Below, one piece after another: positions 7,791 to 14,382 of a stretch of DNA of 14,382 nt. This DNA is from FW021-bin31 sp964422465. GTDB lineage: Bacteria > Bacteroidota > Bacteroidia > Chitinophagales > Chitinophagaceae. The stretch covers positions 1-14,382 of the forward strand of contig CAYRBD010000086.1 of the NCBI GenBank assembly GCA_964422465.1, read 5' to 3'. A model generated the notes under the pieces. That model ran no database searches. It saw nothing but the letters and a program-made list of their open reading frames with translations, and had not been told where the DNA came from. Positions within the stretch are counted from its first letter, which is position 1; each line of letters begins with the position of its first letter. The position numbers were made by a program, and so were the translations under genes.

Positions 7791-9353
7791 TTAATTTACT
7801 TCCCACCAAAGTTTTTCAGCCGGGCTGTCTTTGCCATTCAGGTCTTTGGCAACTGCAGCATCTACTGCTGCCTGACTGGCATTAGTAACTGTTGGCGGAT
7901 AGGTCAGTCTTTTTATAAATGTTCCTAAGGGAAGGTCAGGGTTATTACTCACCATAACAGGATATAGTTTGGGATAACCTGTTCTTCTGAATTCTACCCA
8001 CGCCTCCGTCCCTTCCGGATACATGGCAATCCACTTTTGTGTTATAATTTTCTCAAGTTTTTTATCAAAGGAAGCTCCATCTTCCCATTTCACCACTTCA
8101 TCCGTTATGGCAGGTGAATTATTATCTGCATTTTTAGGATCTACGTACGCAGCCATGGTAGTGGTACCTTGCAAATATGCATCTGCGCCCGACACTCCAT
8201 TCTCCTGAAAGGAAGCTTTCACGCCCTCCTCATAAAATTCTTCAGCAGTTCCTCCCATATTCCATCCTCTCAAGGCGCCTTCAGCCCGTAAGAAATAGCT
8301 TTCTGCCACATCCAGTTGCTTCATATTGGAATTGGTCTGGAAGTTCGGCAGAGAAAAGTCCTGATATACCGCCTTAGAAGTTTTTTCCACTCCCGGCCTT
8401 ATTCCTTCAATTTTTCCACCCAGATCAGGGTCTTCTGCAGGTAACGCATATACTGCCAGACGTGGGTCATTAAATCCCTGAAGATACGTTTGAATTGGTG
8501 CAGCCAATCTGCAATCTCCCCAGGCATTACTCATCGTATAATATACATTTGTGTTGGCAGGTTTAATGCTAAAAGAGCCTATATCCGAGGTTATAACTCC
8601 TCCATTGGCAGGGTCAACAGCTTCTTCTGCTTCTTTTTTAGCCAAATCCGGTTTCACTAAGGAAAGATGCATCGCACACCGTAATTTAAGTGTATTAGCT
8701 AATTTGATCCAACTGGTATATTCCCCTTCAAAGGTTGATTTATCCCATTTTTTAAAGCGTACCATATCTGCATTGGGATCTGCTGCTTCCGCAGCCTGTA
8801 AAGCAGCAATTGCTTTATCCAGATCTGAGAAAAACGCATTATAGGCTTCTTCCACACTATTAAATTCTACATCGGCAGAGTTGCCATAATCAGTATAAGG
8901 ATAAGGTCCGAAAGTATCTACAAGACGTTCTCCGGCAAAAACCCGGCAAATTAAAGCAATGGCATACAAATCAGGATATTTGGTCTCATAATCCTGTTTA
9001 TACATTAAAAGCCAATTATCCATCACGCCATGAGTAGGCACATTCCATGTGTTATCAATCCAGCCACCCACCATAAAATAAGTCATGGTATTTTTGTTAT
9101 CAAGAAAAGGCGTAGGTGACTCCAGGTAACCTGAATAAGAGTCTGCTTCCAGGTTTTGCTGGGTTTGATAACTGGTAGTTGTAGAGACAATATTGTTCAT
9201 CATCTCAGGTAGTAAAAATCCTCCGGCATTTGCATCAGCCTGAAGATCTTCATCTGAAATAAGTTTCTTATCCTGGTTAAGTCCTTCCATTTGTTTTGTA
9301 CAGGAAGCGGTTATCAATAAAAGCAAACAGAGAACAAGAAGTTTGTAACTCAT
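7791..9353 (-). CDS. SusD/RagB family nutrient-binding outer-membrane lipoprotein (SusD_2 type)
   Basis: About 520 residues from the preferred start. The signal peptide MSYKLLVLCLLLLITASC ends in a relaxed lipobox with Cys18 as the lipidation site. The open frame extends to ATG 9410 (overlapping the SusC gene by 14 bases) and includes ATG 9377. I choose 9353 because it gives a normal-length lipoprotein signal and has a purine-rich AAAGAAA just before it. Features of the SusD-like_2 group: NQDKK after the Cys, a FLLPEMMNNI segment, GERLVDTFGPYPYTDYG, a long helical middle (VEEAYNAFFSDLDKAIAAL), AESYFLRAEGALRGW, and WIAMYPEGTEAWVEFRRTGYPKLYPV near the C-terminus. It should cap the SusC-type channel encoded 43 bases upstream and bind the incoming oligosaccharide on the cell surface. 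It lies between the transporter and GH18-GH9 genes, so the three are probably co-transcribed. Confidence 0.93.
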   Translation of the reverse strand: MSYKLLVLCLLLLITASCTKQMEGLNQDKKLISDEDLQADANAGGFLLPEMMNNIVSTTTSYQTQQNLEADSYSGYLESPTPFLDNKNTMTYFMVGGWIDNTWNVPTHGVMDNWLLMYKQDYETKYPDLYAIALICRVFAGERLVDTFGPYPYTDYGNSADVEFNSVEEAYNAFFSDLDKAIAALQAAEAADPNADMVRFKKWDKSTFEGEYTSWIKLANTLKLRCAMHLSLVKPDLAKKEAEEAVDPANGGVITSDIGSFSIKPANTNVYYTMSNAWGDCRLAAPIQTYLQGFNDPRLAVYALPAEDPDLGGKIEGIRPGVEKTSKAVYQDFSLPNFQTNSNMKQLDVAESYFLRAEGALRGWNMGGTAEEFYEEGVKASFQENGVSGADAYLQGTTTMAAYVDPKNADNNSPAITDEVVKWEDGASFDKKLEKIITQKWIAMYPEGTEAWVEFRRTGYPKLYPVMVSNNPDLPLGTFIKRLTYPPTVTNASQAAVDAAVAKDLNGKDSPAEKLWWEVN

Positions 9354-9396
9354 TTTCTTTAATACTATTATAGACATGGCAATCAGTTTTATGAAG

Positions 9397-12300
9397 TTAG
9401 AACTTAGCATTTAACGTAATGGAAAAAGACCGGACAGAAGGGAGCTCAAATCCATCAATCCCCTGCATACGGTTATTGGTGGTAATACTAACCTCCGGAT
9501 CGAAGGGCGCATTCTTATATAGGAAGAAAAGATTTGTCCCTACCAGAGAAATATTTAGCGACTTAAACACTCTGCCCAGATGAGGGAAAGTATAACCCAA
9601 TGAAAGTGTTCTCAACCTGACATTGGTTGCATCAAACACATAGGCTTCCGTGGCAGCAGAAACATCTGCTTTCCCCGAAAGGAACTGGTAATATGTTTCC
9701 GGATCTATCTTTTTACCATTTACCATAACTCCTCCGTTATCCCTGGCCTCGCCTGTTCTCTTAGATAACCCTTTAAAATCAAGCCATTGTTCTGTGGATG
9801 AGGCAACTTCCCCTCCAAACCGGCTATCTATTAAGAAAGAAAGTGTGAAATTTTTAAATCTAAAACCATTGGTAAAGCCTAACAGAAAATCAGGGTTCGC
9901 ATTTCCTACATATTGATCATTTTTCTCTGAAAGCAGAGGCAAACCATCATCTCCATATTCCATATTACCTTTATCGTCTCGTTGATAGGTTCTTCCAAAC
10001 AAATCACCATAAGAACCATACTTTTTCGCACCGTGAAGTGTCGGACTCCCCGGCCGATCCAGATAAAGATTGGCAATCCGAAAAGCGCCATTTAAAACAT
10101 AGTGATCCGCTTTCAATAAGTCGCTTAATTTTCTGATTTGATTGACATTCCGGGAAAAAGTCACCCCCGGAGTCCATTTGAGGTTTCCGAAAGAGGCACG
10201 ATATGAAACCAAGGCTTCCACTCCTTTATTCAATATGGTTCCGCCATTGATCCAGAAATTGGTTGCTCCGGCTCCTGCGGGGGCTGCAATCTGAAATACC
10301 TGATCAAAAGTAGTGGCGTGATAATAGGTTAAATTCAAACTCAGGTTGTTGTTAAAAAGCCGCATATCCGCACCGAATTCAAAAGACCTGGATCGCTCCG
10401 GTTTTAAATTCGTAGTATCCGTCCCATTGAAAAAAGGTAAAGCTGTTCTCCCATTAACATTACCATTCTGAGCCAGGGAATAATTGGGTCTGAAATTAGA
10501 AACTCCAAAGGGCAATGCATTGCCTACCTCAGCATAAGATGCACGCAATTTCACAAACGAAAAAAGCCCATTGGTTCCTGTTGTATTGGTCAGGACATAA
10601 GATAAGCCGATGGAAGGATAGAAAAAGGATTGATCAACTGTTGAAGACCATTCATTACGACCGGTTAAGTTAAGGAATAAAGTGTTCTTAAAGCCAACTG
10701 TTGCTGTTCCAAATACCGCCTGAGACAACTCCTCTTGCAAGTTTTCTGTATGCGTAAAAAGCCCTTCCAATCCATATACCGAAAAATAATTAGGATAATA
10801 TAGAGTGGTATTGGGGTTATCGCTTGATAAGTTAATATTGTGATATATATGCTTTGTAACACTCGTTCCTAAGGTTACCGATAAAGAGACATCGTCCCCC
10901 AGTTCTCTTTTGCCACTAAGCAATAAATCAGAATAAAACTGTTGAGTAGTGGTTGGACTTTGGGTATAACCTCCGTTTGATCCGACAAGGGTGGGATCAG
11001 AAGAGGCATAAAGTCTGCGTTCATAGTCATCTGCAGTACGATCGTAAGTTGCTCTCCCGGTAAGGTTCAGCCAATCAGCAATATTCCATTTACCTGTAAA
11101 ATTAAGGATGGCCCGGTTTCTTTTCTCATCACTCTGATTTTTATACTGAATCCAGTAAGGGTTTTGGTTAGAACTGGCTTCATTACGAATATAAGGCCAA
11201 TTCTGCACATACATATTACGGGTAGAATCAAACTTTTGATAATTACTGCCGCTGTATTTTGAAAAATCATCGCCTACCGGAAACAGGTATAAACTAAATA
11301 TGGGGCTGTAATACCATCCTGCCGAGGGACGGTTCCTGGTAATCTGATTCACATACATTAAAGAACCACTCAATGATAACTTATTATTAAAAGCATGCGT
11401 TGTCCCTTTCATAGTAAAATTATTCCGGTTATAACTGTTATTAGGGACAATCCCGGTTGCATGTGTGTTGGCATAAGAAATATAGTACTGTAACTTATCA
11501 TTCCCATTGGTAACAGAAACAGAGTTAACGAAATCTTTTCCGGTCAGAAAGAAATCTTTTAAATGTGCATCACTCCCATGATCAATTTTGGGCCCCCAAC
11601 TGTCATTAATGGTTGTATTTAATTGTCCTTTTGAACCTCTTCCATAAGAAGTTTGCAATTCCGGTAAGACCATTGGCCTGCTAAAATTAACACTTGAAGA
11701 AACATTTACCGCGGAGACCCCAGCTCGACCGTGTTTCGTAGTAATCAGGATCACGCCATTTGCAGCCTCACTTCCATACAGTGCACTGGCTGAAGCCCCG
11801 GTCAGGACATTGATGCTTTCAATATCTTCAGGATTGAGATTAGAAATAGCATCTCCCCCATCTCTGGTCCCCCATAAATCTGAAGATTGTGGTCCATTTG
11901 CATTACTCATCGGAATGCCATCTATTACATATAGAGGCTGGTTGTTACCCGTTATTGATTTATCGCCCCGTATGATTACATTAGCTGAAGCTCCCGGCCC
12001 CGAATTCCCTTTCGTAATTACAGCCCCGGATACCTTTCCGGTCAAGGCATTCATAAGATTCGGGTCCTTCACTTTATTAATTTCACTACCCTCAATGGCC
12101 TGGCTGGTATAAGAGGTACTAACAGCCGTCTGCTTTATACCCAGCGCAGTAACGACGAGTTCCTGTAACCCCTTAGCAGAAGAACGAAGCGTTACATTAA
12201 TCGTGCTCCGGTTCGCCACCGGAACCTGCCCGGATAAAAAGCCTACATAGCTAAAGACCAAAGTATCCGTAGGGCTTGCATTAATCGTATAATCTCCATT

Positions 12301-12498
12301 GGCATCCGTAGTAGTACCTTCTGTGCTTCCCTTAACGATAACCGTCACGCCCACCAAAGACTCGTGGGTATCAGAGGCCGAAACGTTCCCTTTAATTGTA
12401 TTGGTTTGTGAGAAAGCCGGGAGAGATAAGGCTACAGTTAGGAGAAGAAACGGCAGCGTCTTAAGGCATGCCGACTGAAGGGATAGAACCTTGTTCAT
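9397..12498 (-). CDS. SusC/RagA family TonB-linked outer-membrane transporter
   Basis: 1033 residues from ATG 12498. Signal peptide about 1-30 (LPFLLLTVALSLPAFS), then a carboxypeptidase-regulatory-like beta domain (about 33-105, IKGNVSASDTHESLVGVTV), a TonB-box-like LQELVVTALG (111-120), the plug (about 125-258, with LYVIDGIPM near 189-197 and INVLTGASASALYGSEAANG near 229-248), and a long beta-barrel ending in the aromatic terminus SFSITLNAKF. Length and order match the family. It imports oligosaccharides into the periplasm using TonB energy, together with the SusD-like partner immediately downstream. No STN domain for anti-sigma signalling precedes the beta domain, so ECF-type transenvelope control through this protein is unlikely. 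The frame extends upstream to a TTG at 12534, but ATG 12498 gives the normal signal peptide. It is the first gene of the minus-strand operon. Confidence 0.96.
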   Translation of the reverse strand: MNKVLSLQSACLKTLPFLLLTVALSLPAFSQTNTIKGNVSASDTHESLVGVTVIVKGSTEGTTTDANGDYTINASPTDTLVFSYVGFLSGQVPVANRSTINVTLRSSAKGLQELVVTALGIKQTAVSTSYTSQAIEGSEINKVKDPNLMNALTGKVSGAVITKGNSGPGASANVIIRGDKSITGNNQPLYVIDGIPMSNANGPQSSDLWGTRDGGDAISNLNPEDIESINVLTGASASALYGSEAANGVILITTKHGRAGVSAVNVSSSVNFSRPMVLPELQTSYGRGSKGQLNTTINDSWGPKIDHGSDAHLKDFFLTGKDFVNSVSVTNGNDKLQYYISYANTHATGIVPNNSYNRNNFTMKGTTHAFNNKLSLSGSLMYVNQITRNRPSAGWYYSPIFSLYLFPVGDDFSKYSGSNYQKFDSTRNMYVQNWPYIRNEASSNQNPYWIQYKNQSDEKRNRAILNFTGKWNIADWLNLTGRATYDRTADDYERRLYASSDPTLVGSNGGYTQSPTTTQQFYSDLLLSGKRELGDDVSLSVTLGTSVTKHIYHNINLSSDNPNTTLYYPNYFSVYGLEGLFTHTENLQEELSQAVFGTATVGFKNTLFLNLTGRNEWSSTVDQSFFYPSIGLSYVLTNTTGTNGLFSFVKLRASYAEVGNALPFGVSNFRPNYSLAQNGNVNGRTALPFFNGTDTTNLKPERSRSFEFGADMRLFNNNLSLNLTYYHATTFDQVFQIAAPAGAGATNFWINGGTILNKGVEALVSYRASFGNLKWTPGVTFSRNVNQIRKLSDLLKADHYVLNGAFRIANLYLDRPGSPTLHGAKKYGSYGDLFGRTYQRDDKGNMEYGDDGLPLLSEKNDQYVGNANPDFLLGFTNGFRFKNFTLSFLIDSRFGGEVASSTEQWLDFKGLSKRTGEARDNGGVMVNGKKIDPETYYQFLSGKADVSAATEAYVFDATNVRLRTLSLGYTFPHLGRVFKSLNISLVGTNLFFLYKNAPFDPEVSITTNNRMQGIDGFELPSVRSFSITLNAKF

Positions 12499-12598
12499 AG
12501 TAAACTGTTTTAGTTTTAGGTGATATAAAGTCAATTTTAACCTTTCCTCATTTCATAGAACCACATATACATATTTAACTTTTAATTTAGGGAATAAA

Positions 12599-12660
12599 GG
12601 TATATTAGCCGATTTTTATATCCAAATTTTTTTTTGAAATTTTGAAAAATCTCATATACC
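12599..12660. repeat. Two-part AT-rich inverted repeat (hairpin A)
   Basis: Outer arms GGTATAT (12599-12605) and ATATACC (12654-12660) and inner arms GATTTTT (12611-12617) and AAAAATC (12645-12651) are both perfect 7-bp complements, nested in order, separated by 5 and 2 unpaired bases and closed by a 27-base AT-rich loop. It may act as a DNA operator, cruciform or leader RNA stem. The AT-rich inner part could arise partly by chance. Confidence 0.5.
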
Positions 12661-12734
12661 ATGGCAGGAAAGACCTTCTCAAAGAGGGAGAGAGGACGAA
12701 ATTTGTCGGTGCAACAGAAGTCCTTTCCTGCATG
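12660..12734. repeat. Long imperfect inverted repeat (hairpin B)
   Basis: Left arm 12664-12679 (GCAGGAAAGACCTTCT) and right arm 12716-12731 (AGAAGTCCTTTCCTGC) pair over 16 positions with only two adjacent mismatches: 9 bp, a 2x2 internal loop, then 5 bp. Flanking CAT/ATG bases allow a further 3 bp with one bulged base. The 36-base internal segment contains a small near-palindrome, GACGAAATTTGTC (about 12694-12706). Arms this long and mixed in composition are unlikely by chance. It could be a leader-RNA stem, a regulator-binding site, or a REP/MITE-like repeat unit; the sequence alone cannot decide. Confidence 0.65.
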
Positions 12735-12764
12735 AAAATATAATAGTAAAGGAGGGTATCTTCG

Positions 12765-12772
12765 TAAGTTTG
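12765..12772 (+). promoter_or_regulatory. Perfect TAnnTTTG -7 element upstream of the oxidoreductase gene
   Basis: TAAGTTTG matches the Bacteroidota -7 consensus exactly and faces the gene at 12824, which would give a leader of roughly 45 bases. No TTG or TTTG is found at the usual 19-21-base distance upstream, so the promoter would depend on the -7 box alone or on an activator. Confidence 0.35.
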
Positions 12773-12804
12773 AAAGATAAAAATGATTCCCTATAATTGT
12801 CAAA
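12772..12804 (-). promoter_or_regulatory. Candidate Bacteroidota-type promoter for the susC-like operon
   Basis: On the minus strand, TTTG (12804-12801) is followed by a 21-base spacer and then TATCTTTC (12779-12772), one base away from the TAnnTTTG consensus. Spacing fits the known -33/-7 arrangement of Bacteroidota housekeeping sigma promoters. The predicted start, near 12766, would lie inside the oppositely oriented TAAGTTTG box, so the two promoters would compete. The closer box TAAAATTG (12539-12532) is an alternative without a -33 element. Confidence 0.4.
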
Positions 12805-12823
12805 CAGAAAGTAGAATAAAATA

Positions 12824-14224
12824 ATGAAAAACAAGACTTTGATCATTTCCCTATCTATTCTTGCCCTCTACATGGCCGGCTGTCAGTCGCCGAAAAATGG
12901 GAACAATAACATGGTGAAATTAATCACACTTGACCCGGCCCATTTTCACGCTGCTCTGGTTCAAAAATCAATGTATCCTGATGTTGATTCTGTAGTACAT
13001 GTATATGCCCCCTCTCCTGACGAATTAGGACTGAAAGAACAACTTAACTATATCAATCAATACAACTCCCGCACAGAAAACCCTACTCATTGGGTGGAAA
13101 AAGTATATACCGGCCCCAATTTTTTACAAAAAATGCTCTCCGAAAAGAAAGGCAATGTGGTTGTTCTGGCCGGTAATAATGAAAGGAAAACAGAATATAT
13201 CAAAAAATCAATAGACGATGGACTGAATGTTTTGGCAGACAAACCGATGGCGATCAACACCACAAACTTTGACACGTTGCTACATGCCTTTGAAGATGCA
13301 AAAAAGAACAATGTTATCCTATATGATATCATGACGGAACGTTCAGTGATGGCAACTGTCCTGCAGAAAAAACTGATGCATAATACCGCTCTATTTGGTG
13401 ACCTAAAGCAGGGAACTGTTGATTCTCCTGCTGTCATTATGGAAAGTGTACATCGGTACTATAAGCAGGTGTCCGGTAAACCCCTTATCCGCCCCGACTG
13501 GTTTTTTGATCCTGACCAACAAGGAGATGCTATTGCTGATGTAGGTACCCACCTGGTTGACCTCGTGCAATGGGTTTGTTTTCCCGATCAGGTAATAGAC
13601 TATAAAAAAGACATACAATTGCAGACAGCAAAAATATGGCCAACACCAATTACCCTGGCTCAATTCAGCAACATTACTAAAAAAGAGCAGTTTCCGCCAT
13701 TCCTTCAAAAGTACCTGAAAGATGATTCTATTTTACTCGCACACGGAAATGGAGCAATAAACTACAAGATAAAAAATATCAATGTAAAAGTAATTACCAA
13801 ATGGACGTACGACGCACCTGAAGGAGGCGGCGATACCTATTATGCCTTATTAAGAGGTACCAATGCCAATCTTGAAATCAGACAAGGTCAGGAGGAGTCA
13901 TGGAAACCCGTTCTATACGTATGGCCCAAAGTAAATGATACGGCACAATTTAATGACGAGCTCAAATCAGCTATCAAGGAGATCAATAATGATTACCCAG
14001 GCGTGGCTATGGAAAGATATGAGAAAGGTAATGAAGAAGGATGGAAGATAGATATCCCGCAGAAATACATGCTGGGACATGAAGCACATTTTGCTGATGT
14101 AGTTAAAAGATATCTACACTATTTAAAAAACGGGAAATTACCCGATTGGGAAACACAGGGCATGATTACAAAGTATTATATAACAACTAAAGCTTTAGAA
14201 ATGGCAAAGCAGGGAGGAAAATAA
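12824..14224 (+). CDS. Gfo/Idh/MocA superfamily oxidoreductase, predicted lipoprotein
   Basis: 466 residues. The N-terminus MKNKTLIISLSILALYMAGC is a lipoprotein signal with Cys20, so the protein should be Sec-exported and membrane-anchored. Superfamily traits: a Rossmann-like N-terminal half (about 31-165) with ADKPMA (138-143; the lysine-proline pair K140-P141 is the usual catalytic/cofactor motif), and DVGTHLVDLVQW (239-250) matching the substrate-site pattern with H243. The C-terminal half (about 165-465) fits the 'putative oxidoreductase C-terminal domain' group. The glycine-rich loop expected near the N-terminus is replaced by LDPAHFHAAL (36-45). By family it would oxidise or reduce a sugar hydroxyl using a tightly bound NAD(P); relatives take part in 3-keto-sugar chemistry. 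The substrate is unknown. It is divergent from the susC-like operon, which suggests shared control but does not prove a shared pathway. Confidence 0.88.
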   Translation: MKNKTLIISLSILALYMAGCQSPKNGNNNMVKLITLDPAHFHAALVQKSMYPDVDSVVHVYAPSPDELGLKEQLNYINQYNSRTENPTHWVEKVYTGPNFLQKMLSEKKGNVVVLAGNNERKTEYIKKSIDDGLNVLADKPMAINTTNFDTLLHAFEDAKKNNVILYDIMTERSVMATVLQKKLMHNTALFGDLKQGTVDSPAVIMESVHRYYKQVSGKPLIRPDWFFDPDQQGDAIADVGTHLVDLVQWVCFPDQVIDYKKDIQLQTAKIWPTPITLAQFSNITKKEQFPPFLQKYLKDDSILLAHGNGAINYKIKNINVKVITKWTYDAPEGGGDTYYALLRGTNANLEIRQGQEESWKPVLYVWPKVNDTAQFNDELKSAIKEINNDYPGVAMERYEKGNEEGWKIDIPQKYMLGHEAHFADVVKRYLHYLKNGKLPDWETQGMITKYYITTKALEMAKQGGK

Positions 14225-14230
14225 AAACGT

Positions 14231-14259
14231 CATAACACGAAGGGAGAAATCGTATTATG
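14231..14259. terminator. Inverted repeat between the oxidoreductase stop and the convergent partial gene
   Basis: CATAACACGA (14231-14240) and TCGTATTATG (14250-14259) pair over 10 positions with one mismatch around the 9-base loop AGGGAGAAA, starting 7 bases after the oxidoreductase stop. No T-tract follows on either strand, so it is either a weak or Rho-type 3' stem or a chance repeat. Its place between convergent genes favours a role in 3'-end formation. Confidence 0.35.
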
Positions 14260-14299
14260 GTTGCAATGTAGGTGCTGTCGTACTATTAAATGACAAAAC

Positions 14300-14382
14300 T
14301 TATTTAAGAATTTCAGTTATTCGGTTTTTTTGTCCTTCACTTAAGATTATTTTACCCGCTTTAGCGTTTGACTCAAGCTGTA
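14300..14382 (-). CDS. C-terminal fragment of a convergent gene, possibly aldo/keto reductase
   Basis: A minus-strand frame enters from the right edge and ends at a TAA (14302-14300). It gives 26 residues, QLESNAKAGKIILSEGQKNRITEILK, with charge and hydrophobicity typical of a real C-terminal helix. The pattern 'QLE-N--A----LSE-----I' resembles the end of many aldo/keto reductases, where a similar stretch precedes the last helix. That match is short and from memory, so the family is a guess. A neighbouring sugar-active reductase would suit the oxidoreductase beside it. Confidence 0.35.
   Translation of the reverse strand, partial: QLESNAKAGKIILSEGQKNRITEILK

Larger units (their letters stand above)
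12499..12823. promoter_or_regulatory. Divergent control region between the SusC-type and oxidoreductase genes
   Basis: This 325-base gene-free stretch separates two divergently read genes. It holds two abutting inverted repeats (12599-12660 and 12660-12734) and, toward the oxidoreductase side, overlapping promoter-like sequences on both strands (12765-12804). Bases 12499-12598 are AT-rich with no clear structure. If the minus-strand promoter is real, the susC-like mRNA would have a 5' leader of about 265-270 bases containing both inverted repeats. The minus-strand open frame of 73 codons across the region (12803 to 12582) begins with TTG and shows no family resemblance, so I do not call it a gene. 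Confidence 0.6.

Noticed and set aside
9354..9410. Longer SusD-like start at ATG 9410 overlapping the SusC gene.
   Set aside because: It would put about 20 extra residues ahead of a normal lipoprotein signal; ATG 9353 gives a standard signal peptide and a purine-rich site.
12499..12534. Longer SusC start at TTG 12534.
   Set aside because: It adds 12 residues before a complete signal peptide that begins at ATG 12498.
12532..12539. TAAAATTG, one base from the TAnnTTTG box, just upstream of the SusC start.
   Set aside because: No TTG or TTTG at 19-21 bases further upstream; the pair at 12772-12804 fits better.
12582..12803. A 73-codon minus-strand open frame in the divergent control region, with an inner ATG at 12662.
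   Set aside because: It begins with TTG, has no recognisable family features, its AT-rich tail gives a run of Lys/Phe/Tyr, and it crosses both inverted repeats. A leader peptide is not excluded but is unsupported.
1..14382. CRISPR array, tRNA, rRNA or insertion sequence.
   Set aside because: I saw no regularly spaced repeats, no cloverleaf-like sequence, no transposase frame and no target-site duplication; the non-coding gaps are short and accounted for.

Overview
The window looks like a chromosomal segment of a glycan-degrading Bacteroidota. It carries one SusC/SusD-type outer-membrane uptake pair, a second SusD cut by the left edge, secreted carbohydrate-active proteins, lipoprotein signal peptides with relaxed lipoboxes, weak or absent Shine-Dalgarno sites, and at least one sequence close to the Bacteroidota promoter consensus (TTTG, about 20 bases, TAnnTTTG). 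Base composition is moderately AT-rich. I cannot place the genus; a free-living Chitinophagia, Sphingobacteriia or Cytophagia member fits best. I see no tRNA, rRNA, CRISPR array, insertion sequence or transposase gene.

Layout. (1) Bases 2-766, plus strand: C-terminal part of a canonical SusD/RagB protein, the end of a locus lying to the left. (2) 852-3758, minus: a secreted 968-residue protein with an N-terminal DUF5107 (mutarotase-like) region and a long TPR-like helical C-terminus. (3) 3855-4952, plus: a secreted protein with a carbohydrate-binding family 9-like domain; its stop codon overlaps that of the next gene. (4) A minus-strand operon read from right to left: SusC-type transporter (12498 down to 9397), SusD-like lipoprotein of the SusD_2 type (9353 to 7791), and a secreted 936-residue fusion of a GH18 chitinase-like domain with an N-terminal Ig-like plus GH9 domain (7759 to 4949). 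(5) A 325-base divergent control region (12499-12823) holding two adjacent large inverted repeats and overlapping candidate promoters. (6) 12824-14224, plus: a lipoprotein of the Gfo/Idh/MocA oxidoreductase superfamily. (7) From 14300 to the right edge, minus: the last 26 codons of another gene, possibly an aldo/keto reductase.

How the genes may work together. The SusC-SusD-GH18/GH9 operon reads as a compact polysaccharide utilization locus for a beta-1,4-linked aminoglycan such as chitin or partly deacetylated chitin. The GH18 half would cut internally. The GH9 half carries a variant active-site motif (DATGD) that, from memory, resembles the exo-beta-glucosaminidase-like branch of GH9 rather than classic endoglucanases. 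Products would pass through the SusC/SusD transporter. The oxidoreductase lipoprotein, DUF5107-TPR protein and CBM9-like protein are plausible accessory glycan-processing proteins, but their substrates cannot be read from sequence. No regulator (HTCS, ECF sigma/anti-sigma, AraC, LacI) lies in the window.

The most novel items are the GH18-GH9 fusion, the structured DNA or leader RNA between the oxidoreductase and susC-like genes, and the exported oxidoreductase lacking a standard glycine-rich nucleotide-binding loop.
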